DNA from: Casuarius casuarius
Taxonomy: Eukaryota > Chordata > Aves > Casuariiformes > Casuariidae
Direction of reading: 5' to 3'
DNA: 64,000 nt
NCBI GenBank assembly: GCA_003342895.1
Contig: PTFA01000081.1
Location: 3,114,181-3,178,180, forward strand
Of the stretch, positions 50,906 through 63,800 are shown piece by piece. Position numbers and translations under genes: made by a program. The stretch's first letter is position 1. Each line of letters starts with the position of its first letter. Below the pieces are notes generated by a model that worked only from the letters and a program-made list of their open reading frames with translations, searched no databases and was not told the origin of the DNA.

Positions 50906-52529
50906 ATCAATCGCCATTCCTACACCTCTGGCCTTGAGTGTTTCCTTCAGCTCATTAAGTTTAACATCCACCTTCCTTTCATTCAGAATATGCAATTTAA
51001 AGCTGTAACTGCTGCCTTAATTTAATGGTGATTAAACTTGAGCCAGCCTTAGTGTTTTCTGTAACAAACTCACTATTGCAAAGGAAGCATTAGTCATAGT
51101 CTTCTGGAGAGTCGCCATCCAAACTGTGCCCCAGCTGCCTGGGAGGGGAGTGGGACACCAGCACGGCGGACTCTCCCCCAAGGCACCCTCAGAGCCTGCA
51201 AGTTCCTTGCAGGGCCGTGTCATTTTTGGCATGCAGGCCAACTGAACTGGGGGGGGGGGTCAACTGAGGAGCAAAGCTGCAAGGAGCCAGCGCGAAGAGC
51301 TCACTGAGGCCAGACACCCAAAGGACAACTCCGCCCATTGAGATCGACCTTCCTCGGCCCCGTGGTCATGAAGGACTTGCCCTTGGCTGCATCCATCCTT
51401 CCTCATTGGTGCCGTGACACGACCAACATCGCCCTTCCTCAAAAAGTTTTCCCCAATCCTAACCCTACTGTCCCTTGGCCCCAAGTCTAAATCTATTCCA
51501 GCCTCAAGCAGGCTTAGTTAAACACCACGCAGTCATTGCGGTGTGGTGAAAAAAACCAACTCCTACACGCAGCCCACAACGCTGCAGAAAGCAGTCCTCA
51601 TGGATGCTGTACGGAAAGACTCAGACTCTCACTGGAAATAAACACCATTTTAAAGGTTCGTTATGGTGAGTTTTAACCGAAAGCTCATTCCGCTGGTCAA
51701 CAAATTGTGCAACGCTGCAAATATTACTTACAGCCAGGGAGCGCAGAACGCAGTATATCTTAGCTGAATGAGGCATGCTGAGCAAGTACCCATTAGTGAT
51801 GATGATTACGCACCAGAGCACCTCATTAAGTCTTTGCCTCTCTGGTATCCATCTAATCAAGACAATTGTGCATCATTGTCATATTCCTCAACCACGACAC
51901 AACCTGCCACGCTTGAAAAGGGGCAGCGCAGGAAAACGGCGACGGTGCCGCTGCCAACACCGGAGCACAAAACGGGGAAGGCTCCATATGTTCCGATGAC
52001 TTGAAAGGGGGCATGTTTAAAAACAGACTCCAATTACCGCAGTCCTGAAAGGCTGACATTGCCTCTGAAGGGGGCACGCACAAACACAAACACACACAAG
52101 CACAAAACACGTATCCCTTCAGCAGCGGGGAAACGTAAGTGAAGCCTTGAAGTCTCTGTGTACCTGCCCACTTCCCAGAACGTATAATGCAATATAAGCC
52201 TGTACTCAGAGCGGTCTTCAGAGACCTGCAGAGAGAAATGCCTTCAATCTTACTAAACATACTTCCACTTCCTATGCTTTGCATTTAATTAAATGAAATA
52301 AAATAGCACTCCTTGACCTAGGCCAATGGAGATAAAAGCCGGAAAACTTTGAACAGACAGAATTATTTTTTCATACAACATGCAAGCTGACTGTGGCACT
52401 CATTTCCTTGTGGTGTCCGAGAGGCACATATTGGGAAAGCGTTTTCTACAAGGTTCATCATGTTATGACCATATAATCAGATATTTTGTACTTTTCATTC
52501 ACAAAGCACTTCCCAGTCTTTAGCTAAGG

Positions 52530-52576
52530 TATCTAATAACTAGCAGTATCTAATCTAATATCTAATAATATCTAAT
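52530..52576 (+). repeat. Irregular ATCTAAT tandem repeat
   Basis: The heptamer ATCTAAT or its close variants recurs five times in under 50 bases with spacing of 6 to 17. It is a degenerate short tandem array within AT-rich DNA. Confidence 0.6.
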
Positions 52577-53215
52577 TAGCAAAAAACAACCCCAAAACAA
52601 AAAAAGAAACCCCCAAAAAGTAGTATGCACATGATGATCTTGGAAATCAAATCTCGTATTTATGCTTTAAAATCTCTGCTAGTTAATGTAGAAGGCAGAA
52701 AGGAATCTGCTCATTATATATCATCATATGCATGACAAATAAAAGACTACAAATTGTTACGTTATAGAGAAGAGGATATGAAATTTATATACTCTTATTG
52801 TTTGGCAGAGATGTGACAGTCCATAACCTCATTACTGAAGTAAAAAGAGTGCCTTGGAGCGATACATGAGATACAACCACCACCACCAAAAGGAAGACGA
52901 CAATAGACAATAGTAAAATATTTTAAGACAGATAACCTCAGACGTAAAACATTGCATTGCTGCCTTTGGATTTTGCAACTCAGCATTTCTCTGCCGATCT
53001 GCCCTGTTTGGGGACCAGGAAGGATTTCTTCCCTGAAAAGATGCTGCCGGCACAGCAGGACTATCTCAGAAGTTTCATAACATAATGAAAGTCCATGTGC
53101 TCCGAAAAAAATTAGGAGACTAATGCGACTCCAGGTTTCTCAACAGAATGAAGCCTTGTTAGTTTACTGCACACAATTTAGTGATAGCCGTACCTTTCAC
53201 AGGGTGCAGAAGTGC

Positions 53216-53231
53216 TTTTTTTTTTTTTTTT
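53216..53231 (+). repeat. T16 homopolymer
   Basis: Sixteen consecutive T bases are followed by aataacagc. On the minus strand this is an A16 run. No retrocopy was recognised next to it, so it may be simple slippage or the tail of an unrecognisable insertion. Confidence 0.8.
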
Positions 53232-56200
53232 AATAACAGCTACAGAAAATCAATAGATTTCATGAGTTCAATTAATCCCTACAGCTGCTGTGCCAGAGTC
53301 TGAAGGAAACAAAGAAATTTTCCATTCCTACGCTTTGGGACTAAGCTATCCCCCGTTGTCCGCAGACGAGGACAGCCTGTGAGCACCAGGGCTGTGGTGC
53401 CCATTCCAGCAGTTTTCCCTGTAATCTGTGATTTTTAAGGGTAAGACCGTGTAATATGTGAGGGTAAGCCAGTGCTAGACCGTGTCCTGAACTAACAGAC
53501 TCATGCAGTCCTTTACAGTTACACGTGTTTGAGAGCCCTTAAATTTAAAGCCGCTAGGATTTAGGTTTGAGGAGTGGATCAAGGTCCTCAGGGGCAGAGC
53601 CCTCACAGCCTTGCCGAGTTACATGGAGATTCAGAAGACCTGTTATTGGTGCCTCCTCTCAAGTAATTAAAGGAGTGCTGTCTGCTTGAAATTTCCTGTT
53701 TCAGATTTCTGTCNAAGTGGTTGGAGCACCTTTGTGGAAAACTTTCCCGGGAGCCCTAGTCCACTAGTCAAAAGCCACCGGGCACCCGCGCTATGGGTAT
53801 CCCTGCCACGCATCAGCCGTCTATCTTCAGCAAGGACAACACATGCTGTTTTATTCCAGTTTAACCCCTTTCATCTGTATGATTGAAACTACAGAATAGC
53901 TTGATTTATGATATATTTGCTTGTTCAAACTCAGATTCGGCTTCGACAACCATCTCCTCAACCACTTGACAGGTCCCAGGCGCCTATGGAGCTCCCCCGT
54001 ATACACAGAGGACCTTAGCGAAATGTGTGACGCAGCCTGCATCTTCACCAGGAAAACGGTTAGTGTTTTATTTCTCCCTCTAAATAGTGAGTATGGGTCT
54101 TGGAAAGGGCCTGTAAAGCTGAGCTTGACTAATTACTTTGTGGTAAAACCAGTGACCTAAAGTAGTTCGCTGTCCTTTATCTCTGCCAGATTTTATACCA
54201 AGACAGTTATCCTGGTATAAAGAGATCCTTTTCACCTGACAGACAAAGTATAAGCCTTGGCGTTTCCAACCCTCACGTGGCATTTTTTGCCAGCAGCAAA
54301 TCTGAGCTAAATTTGACATGTTTATTGAGCGGTTCACCTCTTGCACAGCCCAGAACAGCTGCCCTGTGACAGTGTCATTTCCCCCAAAAAGCATTTTCTC
54401 CACAAGCATGCAACACGTCGTGATGATGTGAATACAGCTGATGAAGAGCCGCAATGGCCAAAGAGGCAGCGCTGTGGCTTCGTTTGGCACGATGGTCCCA
54501 AACGGGTTCCCCGTCCTCCATTACAGAGGTAACAGCCCTCCATCACAGGGGTTTCTACAGGAATACAGTATCAGTCTACGCCATTTATCAAAAAACCTTC
54601 AAAACCGGTATCTCTGAACTTCTTCTGGCACGTTACACGTTCTCCTGTCCTGGATTACCAGTCCCCACGCAGCGCCACGCTGTAGGCACTCCCGTACCCA
54701 CGGAAGGAGCTTTTTCCCCGCTCTCCTGTTTGAGTTTGGATCAGCTTGTATTTTTCAACACGACGACTGTGGCTGCCAAACCCGATAATGAAAAATTGAA
54801 AGTCAAATAACCCCTATTAGTCTGTCAGAGGTTGATGGAGCTGGTATCCCGTCTCCCCATTGTGAGCGGCTGCCATTGTTCAGAGCTGACAGGAAAATCT
54901 CCGCAGAAATACGGACCCGTTGTACGCGCTATTTATAGTAACGCGTGACAATGCACTGCTATCATATGCATGCTAAAGCACGGCCCGTGATACTCAAGAG
55001 CCCTGTGGTACAATTTTGAGATTGTAAGGCAAAATTCCATTAAGATAAGGCTGTTTGACAGGCCTAAACAGATGAGATATGGAAAAGGGGGGAGGAAGGA
55101 TTTGGCTTTTCTCATGGCACGGCACCAAGAGCCTAAGTACGTACAATAGCCCTGGAGGGATGAGTGCAGAGCACAAAATGACAGTTTGGTTATTTAGTGT
55201 GCTACCAGCTCTGCTTTTCCCGTTTTTTTTGGTGGTGATTCATTTTGTGACCAGTTAGAAAGCAACGCAGCTCTGTGTTTGGATCTCAGGAGCAGAACGA
55301 AGAGCTGCTCGTGGTGATCGACAGCGAGCAGGAGGACGGATGGCCACGTGTGGGATTCAGAGATGCTCTCCAGCAAATATTGACTATTAAACAGGGACCG
55401 GGGACCTGGTCTATATAACGTATGCAGTAGCAGGTCTAGGCTTCCCAGCAGTGCCAACAAAATTACATTTGAGGACCAAATGAATGATTTTGGCAGCTTC
55501 TGAAGGACTGTACGACACATTGGGAAGATGCGAACAGAGTGCAATGGCAAGATGCAACAGCCGACATGGCTGAGCCCCCACTAGCATGGTTAAGTAGGTG
55601 CAGCTGACTTTCTCCTTGGGATGACAAAACTGAGTTTGGAGCCCCTGGTACCAGGAACATGGGTCTGTGAGGATGTTAGCTGCTCCCATTCGAAGCTCCT
55701 GCTATGTTAATATCCTTGGCGACATCATGTCTACACCAGCCAACAACCTGCAAAGGCAGAGCAAGTCAGCACTTCTCCCAGCACTCAGAAAACCAGATTT
55801 CTGAATGTTCACTTCTATTTCTCATTTCACTTTTTAACTCCGAGACATTTCTCTGCTTCTTAATCTGAGGAGCCGCTAAATGGAAGCATTTTGATTTGAT
55901 CCCAGAAGATACCAACCTACCATTGCCCAGATAAGGGACCACACACTCCCCAAGGCAGGGATCACTGTCCCTGGGGTGGCTGTGGCAGATTCTGACCCCT
56001 GGTTTGGGGGCTGCCGTATAGTCTTAATACTTTTCATCCTTATGGTGACAAGGGTCCTCATTTATCAGTTAGACCAGCAAAAATCAGTAAGAATTACTGG
56101 GACCAGAACTAACTCTTCAAAGAGGGACTCAGTAAGTGCTAACTGAGTCGGCAGTAAAAACGCAGTGAGATTCCTCACTCCCCTGCTCACACACCAGTTT

Positions 56201-56754
56201 TGCAAAGCTGCTGCAGTTTACTAATGCTTACCTGATACACAACTTCTGAGCACACAGATAACATGCTCACAGGCACCATATAGTTATCTGGCCTGCTAGA
56301 TACTGTTATTGAATATAGATAAGATGTGAATACACATACATATAAAGGAAAGAAGTTAAGACTGATAAAACTGCATGTGCACAGAGAGCAGCTTAAGACT
56401 CGCCAACCTTTTTGGCTCTCATTACCGGCTCTTTTAACTAGAAAGAAACACACAGCCGGGAGGAAATCTTTTAAATCCTTGACTAGTTACACGGAGGTCA
56501 CCAGATAGGCACTTCTTGCAGGGGCCACATAAGCTTGCTTTTGCTAAGATCTCGATGGCCACATTTTTTCCCCTTTCTTGCCTAATTTTCCAGTAACCAA
56601 AGAATACGGTATAGGAGGCAAGCTGCCCAGTGCATGGGTTTACATTAACGGGCTACGGTCATTCATCGTAGTCAGACACCTTGTCGAGAGAATGGAAGGT
56701 GAGTATTAATGTCTCTTAAGGTACCTACGAGTGTTAATGAAGCTCCTTTTTGAG

Positions 56755-56898
56755 GGAAAGAAAGACAGAAAGAAAGACAGAAAGAAAGAAAGACAGAAAG
56801 AAAGACAGAAAGAAAGAAAGACAGAAAGAAAGACAGACAGAAAGAAAGACAGACAGAAAGAAAGACAGACAGAAAGAAAGACAGACAGACAGACAGAC

Positions 56899-56941
<43 letters not shown>

Positions 56942-56942
56942 A
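56755..56942 (+). repeat. Compound tetranucleotide microsatellite (GAAA)n/(GACA)n
   Basis: About 188 bases are made only of AAAG and ACAG units. Early on they alternate as AAAG-ACAG blocks with AAAG doublets. From about 56881 come several successive ACAG units, then a pure (AAAG) run ends the array. The open Lys/Glu/Arg/Asp-rich frames on plus and the Ser/Phe/Leu-rich frames on minus are repeat translations, not genes. The strand is fully purine apart from the C in ACAG. Confidence 0.97.
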
Positions 56943-59689
56943 TACATTTAAATGATGACTGTGGATTCACTGGCTCTGAAAAACACCTTGTCTCTTCTAA
57001 TAACCCTCTTTGGTTATGAGATGGGGCTTCTAAAACTGGCGCTGGCCTCACTGTAGGCACACCAAAGAGGTTGGGGTCTCATCACAGATATCAAGGGAAG
57101 AGAGGTCGGCCAGCACAAGCTATTTTAAAACAACTTCCTGAGATACCTTCCACCATGACTTTGCTGCTGTTACTGCAAAACATCAGAGCTGCTCCAAGAA
57201 GGAACAGGGTGTGGGAAACACCGTTACCCTGAGCAAGAAACCCCCCATGTATTTCAGCCTTTCTAGTAAAATTAAAATTGAGAAATAATTTACTTAAAGC
57301 AATCGAAACATTTGCTGTAATAACACTGAAATGCTTCAGCTTGGGAGGATGAAACATAATTTTGACCATATTAAATGATAAGGCAAGATCACACGTAGTG
57401 TGTGCTACAAATATGTATAATAAGGATTAGTGTTTAAATATGATCTGAAGCATGAAAATAAGTTTGAACAGAACAGCAATGTGAAAATATTTCACATTAT
57501 CAAAACATAAGGACAAAATCACAATTATTCAGCATTATTTCCCATTCAGAAAGTTTTCAGACTTTTCAGGCTCAACATTTCGGGTCTATCAATAGCCTTT
57601 AATGGAAACATTTCCAATGACTTTCTAAGACCTGGTCTCAGTATTGGTCATTGCTTGAGAATCTGATGCAAACCTCTCCCATTTTGTTTTCTTTAGTTTT
57701 TCCTTTTCTTTCTTTGTGACAAATATTAAACAGAAGTAGAGATTTCAGTCTCATCCAACGCTAACTGAAAGGTATCTGTTGATTTCCAATGGCTTTGTAA
57801 GGGCCCCTTACAGTTGGGTGTTGCTCTCGTAGGGGTACAGGAAACCCTACACTACACCGGGGAACTTGCTTTCCGTAATTCCCCGTAAACGAACCTTGTT
57901 TCAGTTAACTTTCTACACCATTTTGCTTTCCTGTCGGTAGTTGCTTCGTGACCCTCTCTCTGCACTGTCAAGGTGGTGCCAGATTGTATCCATAAATAAA
58001 TATTATCCAATGTTTACTTTTTTTAAAAGATGAAAATAGAAAAAACATTTTTTTTTGTCAGATTTGCACTGCCCAACCATACTGGGCAACTAAGTGGCTC
58101 AAACATTTAAAGGAAGCAACTTATACATGATTTAAAATAATTAAAATCTTAAATCAGCATGATTTTGGTGGTAGAGCCAGCCTTAAAGCAAGGATTTCAA
58201 TTGTAATCCAGGATGAATAATTAGCTGATTCAGACACGTATTTACGGGGACAATAGTGTTCACTAGGCAGAGACACTAAAATAATGACAAGTGAATTAAA
58301 AACCCTGTGTAATAGATGTGAGGAGATGACAGCTGATGCCTCTGTTATAACATAAGAAAATGGTTTTGCTGTTATTTGGGTCCCCAGAAGCCTTTCTGAA
58401 GCCTTTACACTGACGAATCATTCAGAACGTGGAATTATACTTGACTACGGGTACTCAAAATATTTTGTTCAATCACGCAATGCATTTTTCACCAAAAAGG
58501 AAAGAAAGGACGAGAAGGTGGAAGCTGAACTTGCTGGGGGACATAATTCTCAATAACTATGGCAAAAGAAGATGGTAAAAAAACCCCAACATTAAAAATA
58601 ATCCTGTAGCAAAATAATCCTATCAGACAATATTGGCGGACTGCATGCCGCCTCCCTAATTCCTGCTTTCAGAAGAAACGAGTGCAGTATCATTTTGGTC
58701 GATTCAGGTGCTAAGCTGCTGGACTTGCAAGCCACATTTAAGGGAGCATATAAGTCTCTATATGGAACAAGAATCACTGATATACTTCCTTATGTACACT
58801 ATATATGAGAGTTTTGACTTTAAATCAGTAGAAAAGCTCAGAAAGTTAAATACAGAACACAACAGATTATGCAGAAAATGATCCTTGAAAATTTTGCACA
58901 GATGCAATGCTGTAAGATTTTACCTTCCCTAAGACTGCGCGTCTTAGCTCATTAAACGTCAGTGCTTGGGTCTATTACTCCAGTTTGTGTTGTGGTGCTA
59001 AGCCTATAAATTTGACGTGGGTGTGTGCAACTAGCTGCACCGGGGGCTGAGCAATAAAAAAGATACAACAGGGCACTGGCTCTTCAGCAAGGAGGTAAGT
59101 TGTTGTTCTTCCCACAAATCTCCGGAGATTAACCAATGCAAGAAGTGTGTCAGAGAGAAGGATTTCACGGTCCGGAAATTCAAAAATAAGATAAAACTCC
59201 AAAATCAAATTACCACTCCTGCCAATAAGCTATTACTCTGCGGTTATTAAATACACACAGCCATTCACATGACCACGCTGCTCTGTAAATCACACTTGCA
59301 GACAGTTCATTTAATGAACAGTGTTTGACTAGACAATCTGTTTTGGATTAAATTAAATATATAACTCCAGCCACTATCTTGCTCCAAAATGTATTCACTC
59401 ATAAACTTTGCAGCAACCCTGGCTTTAGAATAAAAGAAAAAACAAATCATTGCCAAACGGCGATTTTCAGTTTTAAAAAGCAGCAAGGGGGAAGCAAAGC
59501 TTAATTTAACTTAATAATTTACCTTTAAAGGACTTGTGCTGTAATGCTGGATGACAGCCCAAAAGAAAATACGTAGGATTTCGCCTGAAGTTTTTAGTAA
59601 TTAAAATGTTACACCATTGATTTAATTTACTTATGTTACAGTAAGTGTTTTCTGCCTTGAAGTGCACTTTGAGGATGCAAACGCTGCAC
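56943..59689. other. Non-coding stretch with a possible conserved segment
   Basis: AT-rich DNA without supported exons. The piece from about 57380 to 57710 has few repeats and a texture like conserved regulatory DNA, including an inverted repeat with 9-base arms (57478-57486 and 57490-57498, AATGTGAAA and TTTCACATT). Beyond it lie short A/T tracts only. Confidence 0.4.
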
Positions 59690-59910
59690 GCAGCCCGCTC
59701 CAGCTCCCGCTCCGTTTGGCAGCCGCTCACCGCATTTCCCATCCGGCTGGGTCCTCCCTCCAGTGCCGCATTTTTCCCAGCGAGCAGCCGCAAATAGCAA
59801 TTCGGCGCGTTCTGGGTGCGCGTTTCCCTTCCCGACGCGCCCGGTACCGCTCGCGGGAGCCGTGCCGCTGGCGATGCTCGGCCCGACGCAAGAAACGCGA
59901 CTTACCCGCT
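59690..59910. promoter_or_regulatory. Small orphan CpG island
   Basis: About 220 bases are GC-rich with dense CpG (acgctgcacgcagcccgc, cggcgcgttctgggtgcgcg, cccgacgcgcccggtaccg, ctcgcgggagccgtgccg, cggcccgacgc, aacgcgac) in AT-rich surroundings. On the minus strand a donor-like GCGG|GTAAGT lies at 59906/59905, at its edge. It may be a minor or distal promoter, for instance of a lncRNA or an alternative first exon, or a methylation-free enhancer. Confidence 0.45.
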
Positions 59911-60581
59911 AACTAGACTGTGACACATTTTAACTGCACGGGAAGATGATACCCAGCGGAAATCAAATACGAGGATAACGTGGATACCGGAGCTGTAATG
60001 TGTATTTTATAAATGGATGAGATTTAAAAAGGGATATGCAATCTCGTGCCGCAGGGGTTTAGCCAGACTCCATTAGGATTTAGGGGCAGATTCGGCTAGA
60101 GAAAAAGGACGAGCCTTATCGCCCATCGGCTGGCTGGGGGCTTTCTCGCGCTTTCCTTGGAAGCAGCCAGTGGTCCCTCAGCCTCATCCACAACCGCAAG
60201 TTTTAAATCCCATCTTTACAGTGCAGTTCCCCACTACTGTGAAATAAGGTTGTCCGGACTGAGAGGCGCGATGGTAAAAGCCTTGTCTCCTCCAGTAAGT
60301 GAAGGTCATCAGACACCGTACGAAGCACAAGCCGTGCTTCGGAGGACTGTCCCCATACAGTCACGGAAGCCACCAAGGACACTGCTTCTGGGCCTGATAA
60401 ATCAAGTTAAAGAGCATCTACGAATGCTCAGCCAGATGGATCACCTGAATGGCTAAACAGCCTAATACATCTTTTTGAGAAAAGATATTGGCTTGTGCAA
60501 TGAAACAGATAATTGACTATTCCATGGATGCTGTTCGGGCTTCACATTGGGGATCAGCAGGAACCCATCTCTCCACTACAG

Positions 60582-60809
60582 AGGGAGTCTGAAAATCTTT
60601 GGATTGGATTTTACTCTCTCCTGGGCTCCCCTTCCCTTCGGGGGGAAGATTTGGAGAGAAACTGAGCCAAGGCTCGCTGTCTCGTATCAGCCCACCAGCT
60701 GATGCCCTGGGATCATCTGGAAGGAGCGCAAGCGCAGCCTCATAAATCAGTGCACGTGGCACTAGCTCATAGCATGGCCCAGAGACAGGATAACCCGTAC
60801 TCACCCCAG
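60582..60809 (+). ncRNA. Candidate non-coding exon with good splice signals
   Basis: A 228-base segment is bounded by cccatctctccactacag, a good acceptor, and by ACCCCAG|GTGAGT, an exact donor consensus. All three plus-strand frames contain stops within the segment, so a coding exon is excluded unless it is a terminal or UTR exon. It lies about 670 bases after the CpG-dense patch at 59.7-59.9 kb, which could be the promoter of such a transcript. A chance pairing of sites is quite possible. A hairpin-like CTTCCC...GGGAAG lies within it near 60630-60650. Confidence 0.25.
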
Positions 60810-63800
60810 GTGAGTCGGTTTGAAAGGAGCTCTTCAAACTCCCTCACTAATTGTAATAAACCTCCCCTCGCCCCTTGCACCATTGATACCATGAATCAAG
60901 TGTTTCCTCTCTGAGCTGCTGCTACACAGATGGTCACCGTGACAGCAGTAAAACCGACTGATTTTTTCCAGGGTGGTGGTAGAGGCGGATAAGAGGAGAG
61001 AGTGCCATGGAGGAATACAACTTGCTGAAATAAGTAGAGCTGCTGGAGCGGCAGACGTCTCGTGCTGTGGCTTGGCGCAAGACTGTGCTCAGAGAAGCTG
61101 AACGTGGTAGGGGGATACTTGCAGACATCCTCTACGGGCGCTGCTGAAGAGACTGGTGACGAAAAGGGACAGTGGCAGCTGCCAAACGGAGCGAGGGACT
61201 GGAAAGCTGGCAGTGGTCATGGGTTCCTTAAGCACTAAAAAGGGATGAAATCCAAGCTCTGGAGCGGTGATTCCAAAGCCGAGTCTGCCGAACACACAGG
61301 CTTCTTAGCGCTTTGTGTCTGCGCTTCCTCAGGACACCAGGNCTCCTTGGTGGAATTACAGCGCTGTCATTCAAGTTGCTTGTTATTTATTCTGTATATA
61401 AATAAAGGGGATGCATTTCGAGAACGACGCTAATGTATTCAAATATTTGTAGGTAATCCACAGCAAATCTCAAGACTGGAGGATTTTGCATAAATGCTTG
61501 AATCTGTAACAGCTAGGAGGGAATTCCAACTCCCTGACTGAGCAAATTACACAAAAAATAGTGGAACGATTAGACCAAACACATNAATATTTGCTGTAAG
61601 TTTTGTCTATCAGGACGTAAACTGAATTCTTCAAACATTAAAGGACTGCATCCTTCTTAAGATCTGTATCACAGGCGGAGAAGCCAGCCACAATCAGGAT
61701 ATAACAACAACAACAATACACATCATTTCATTTTTATACAGCACCATAAACCATGTGGGATTGGGCTGTTTATTGTATTTATTAACAGTTTTCATACAAG
61801 TCTTGAATGACAGTTATCAGCCGAGAATTTTTAGAGTCCTTCTTGCTCTCTACATTTTGGTAAGTCAGAGAAGCTCTGACTGAGCCCCTGAGTCATTTTG
61901 ATCCTCCACAAATTGCTTGCACATTTGTCTACCAGGAAGAGAACCTTCTTCATCAGTAAAGGTGTTAATAATATATACACATATTATTAACTGAACTTAT
62001 TTTCATTTCTAGCCCTGCAGTCATCATTAGTGAAGATTAAACATGCATAAATCAGTCTCTCTTGAAACAGTGAACATCATCAAATGTCACCTTGTTGAAA
62101 CTAAAAAAGAAATAAATATTTTTTTTTGTTTTAAAAATTAGATGATGTTGAAAGACAGATGCAATTATTCTGCCACCCCCCACTCTTTTAGCTGCACTAC
62201 TGAGCTGCATCTAGTCACTGGTGCTGTAATTCTTTTGTTATCTCAAAACTGGGGGAAATCAAGGTCAGGTCTAGAATTTTGCCCATATGTCTTACAGAAA
62301 GTTGCATTACTTAATTTCACCAAAAAGTCCTGGGCCATTTGGAAACCTTGGGTGGGAAGGATCAAATTATGCCCTCAGATACTCTGCTACGCCAATCCTT
62401 GGAAGTCACACATATATAATAGAGAGATGAGATTAGCTGTCAATATTGCAAATAAAACTAATTAAGAGCGAATGGTTTAATAACAGAAGATCATATTTCC
62501 ATGTTGCCAATTGCTGCTCTTCTATCATGAATCTCTTGNAGTTTATTTAAAAGCCTTACTCCTGAAATAAGGTGATTACATGAGAATCTCACCTTCATTA
62601 ACCAGGAGTAATTTCCCAGCCTTTCAGTTGCAAAGAAAAGCTTGGAGATATTAGCTAAGTACACCTTCAAGGCTCTGAAATGGAAACCGTCAACATTTAT
62701 TAACATCATCAGTTTTTGAGGGCCTGCTCACATTATTGAACGTTTGAGGTTGGCCACACTCGCACAGCAAGTGATCAGATTCCCTCGAATCCCAAATACC
62801 AGNAGGCTCTTTGTCCTTTTGAGGAGGGGGATTTGATGCTCTGTTTATTCACAGCTGTGAAGTTTAGCCCAGCTGCAAGCAGGAATTATGAAGAAAGGTA
62901 CTTATGTTAATTTTCATTTTTGCTGACTGTTTGCCCAGAGCTGTCACCTCCCAGGTCGCCAGCAGAATGAGCGCTGCTGACGGCGCTGCACACAGTCACG
63001 GTGGGGTCGGATTAGAGAAGGACCAGGCAAACAAAATTCTTCCATGCATCCTACCTTGGGGAAAAAAAAAGGGGGAATCCAACATTATTCCAGCTTACAG
63101 TTACTCCAGTTAGTTATGCTAGGAAATACTGTTCCCATTAACAGGGAAGCTTGAAGGCATACTGCGAGCACGTACACACAAGCAGATTTTTTTCTGTACT
63201 ATTACCCTTGAACGTAAGTTCAGATAATACACCTACACAAGAAATCTTGGATAAATAAACACAGGGATATAATTCAGATTATAAAGGCTGATAAAAGCTT
63301 AGTTAATGCTGTTCCCCATTCCCTATCGAGATCTAGGGGCTATGGTAAGGTAGGTTTCTCTTAGCCTCACCTACTGCAGCTCTTCGGCTTTGCAGAAATG
63401 ATTAAAAATTAACTGGGCAAGGGAGACAGACTGACTTCATCAGCTCCTATTTAGACCAGATGATTAAAGTTCTGTTTGCGCATGGGAGTTCAAAGTTCAA
63501 GTTCCTGCATTACTGAAAGTTTAATTTTTAATCTTTCTTCAATAGTAAAGGCCCACACAAGTACCCTGGATACGTCCTGCCCCNTGGTGTAGGAAAGTAA
63601 GACCATAAACTTGAAAAGCATTGATGATGGGCATCCGATGTTTGCGTCTACAAAAGCAGCAAAGTCTCCTGCCTGCTGAACGAGCAGTAACCCTGGAAGT
63701 AATCATGTCTCCANTGCTCTTGTTTTGACCAAATATATCATCCTGTTCCAAAGGGTAAATATATTGTTGTGAGAAAAGGAGGCGAGGATGCAGCGGACTG

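Larger units (their letters stand above)
50906..56754. other. Non-coding stretch with simple repeats
   Basis: No gene was supported. A G10 tract lies at about 51250-51259, with a mildly GC-rich, CpG-containing patch to about 51500. A TATCTAAT-type repeat lies at 52530-52576, a T16 run at 53216-53231, and an ambiguous base at 53714. Two minus-strand open frames (54080-54490, 136 codons; 55194-55550, 118 codons) are longer than usual but show no recognisable domain and no splice context I can defend. Confidence 0.4.

Noticed and set aside
54080..54490. 136-codon minus-strand frame
   Set aside because: No recognisable domain or splice sites, and overlapping frames on the other strand are comparable.
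55194..55550. 118-codon Leu/Ser-rich minus-strand frame
   Set aside because: No family resemblance and no start or splice support.
56672..57060. Phe/Leu/Ser and Lys/Glu/Arg frames around 56.8 kb
   Set aside because: They are translations of the AAAG/ACAG microsatellite.
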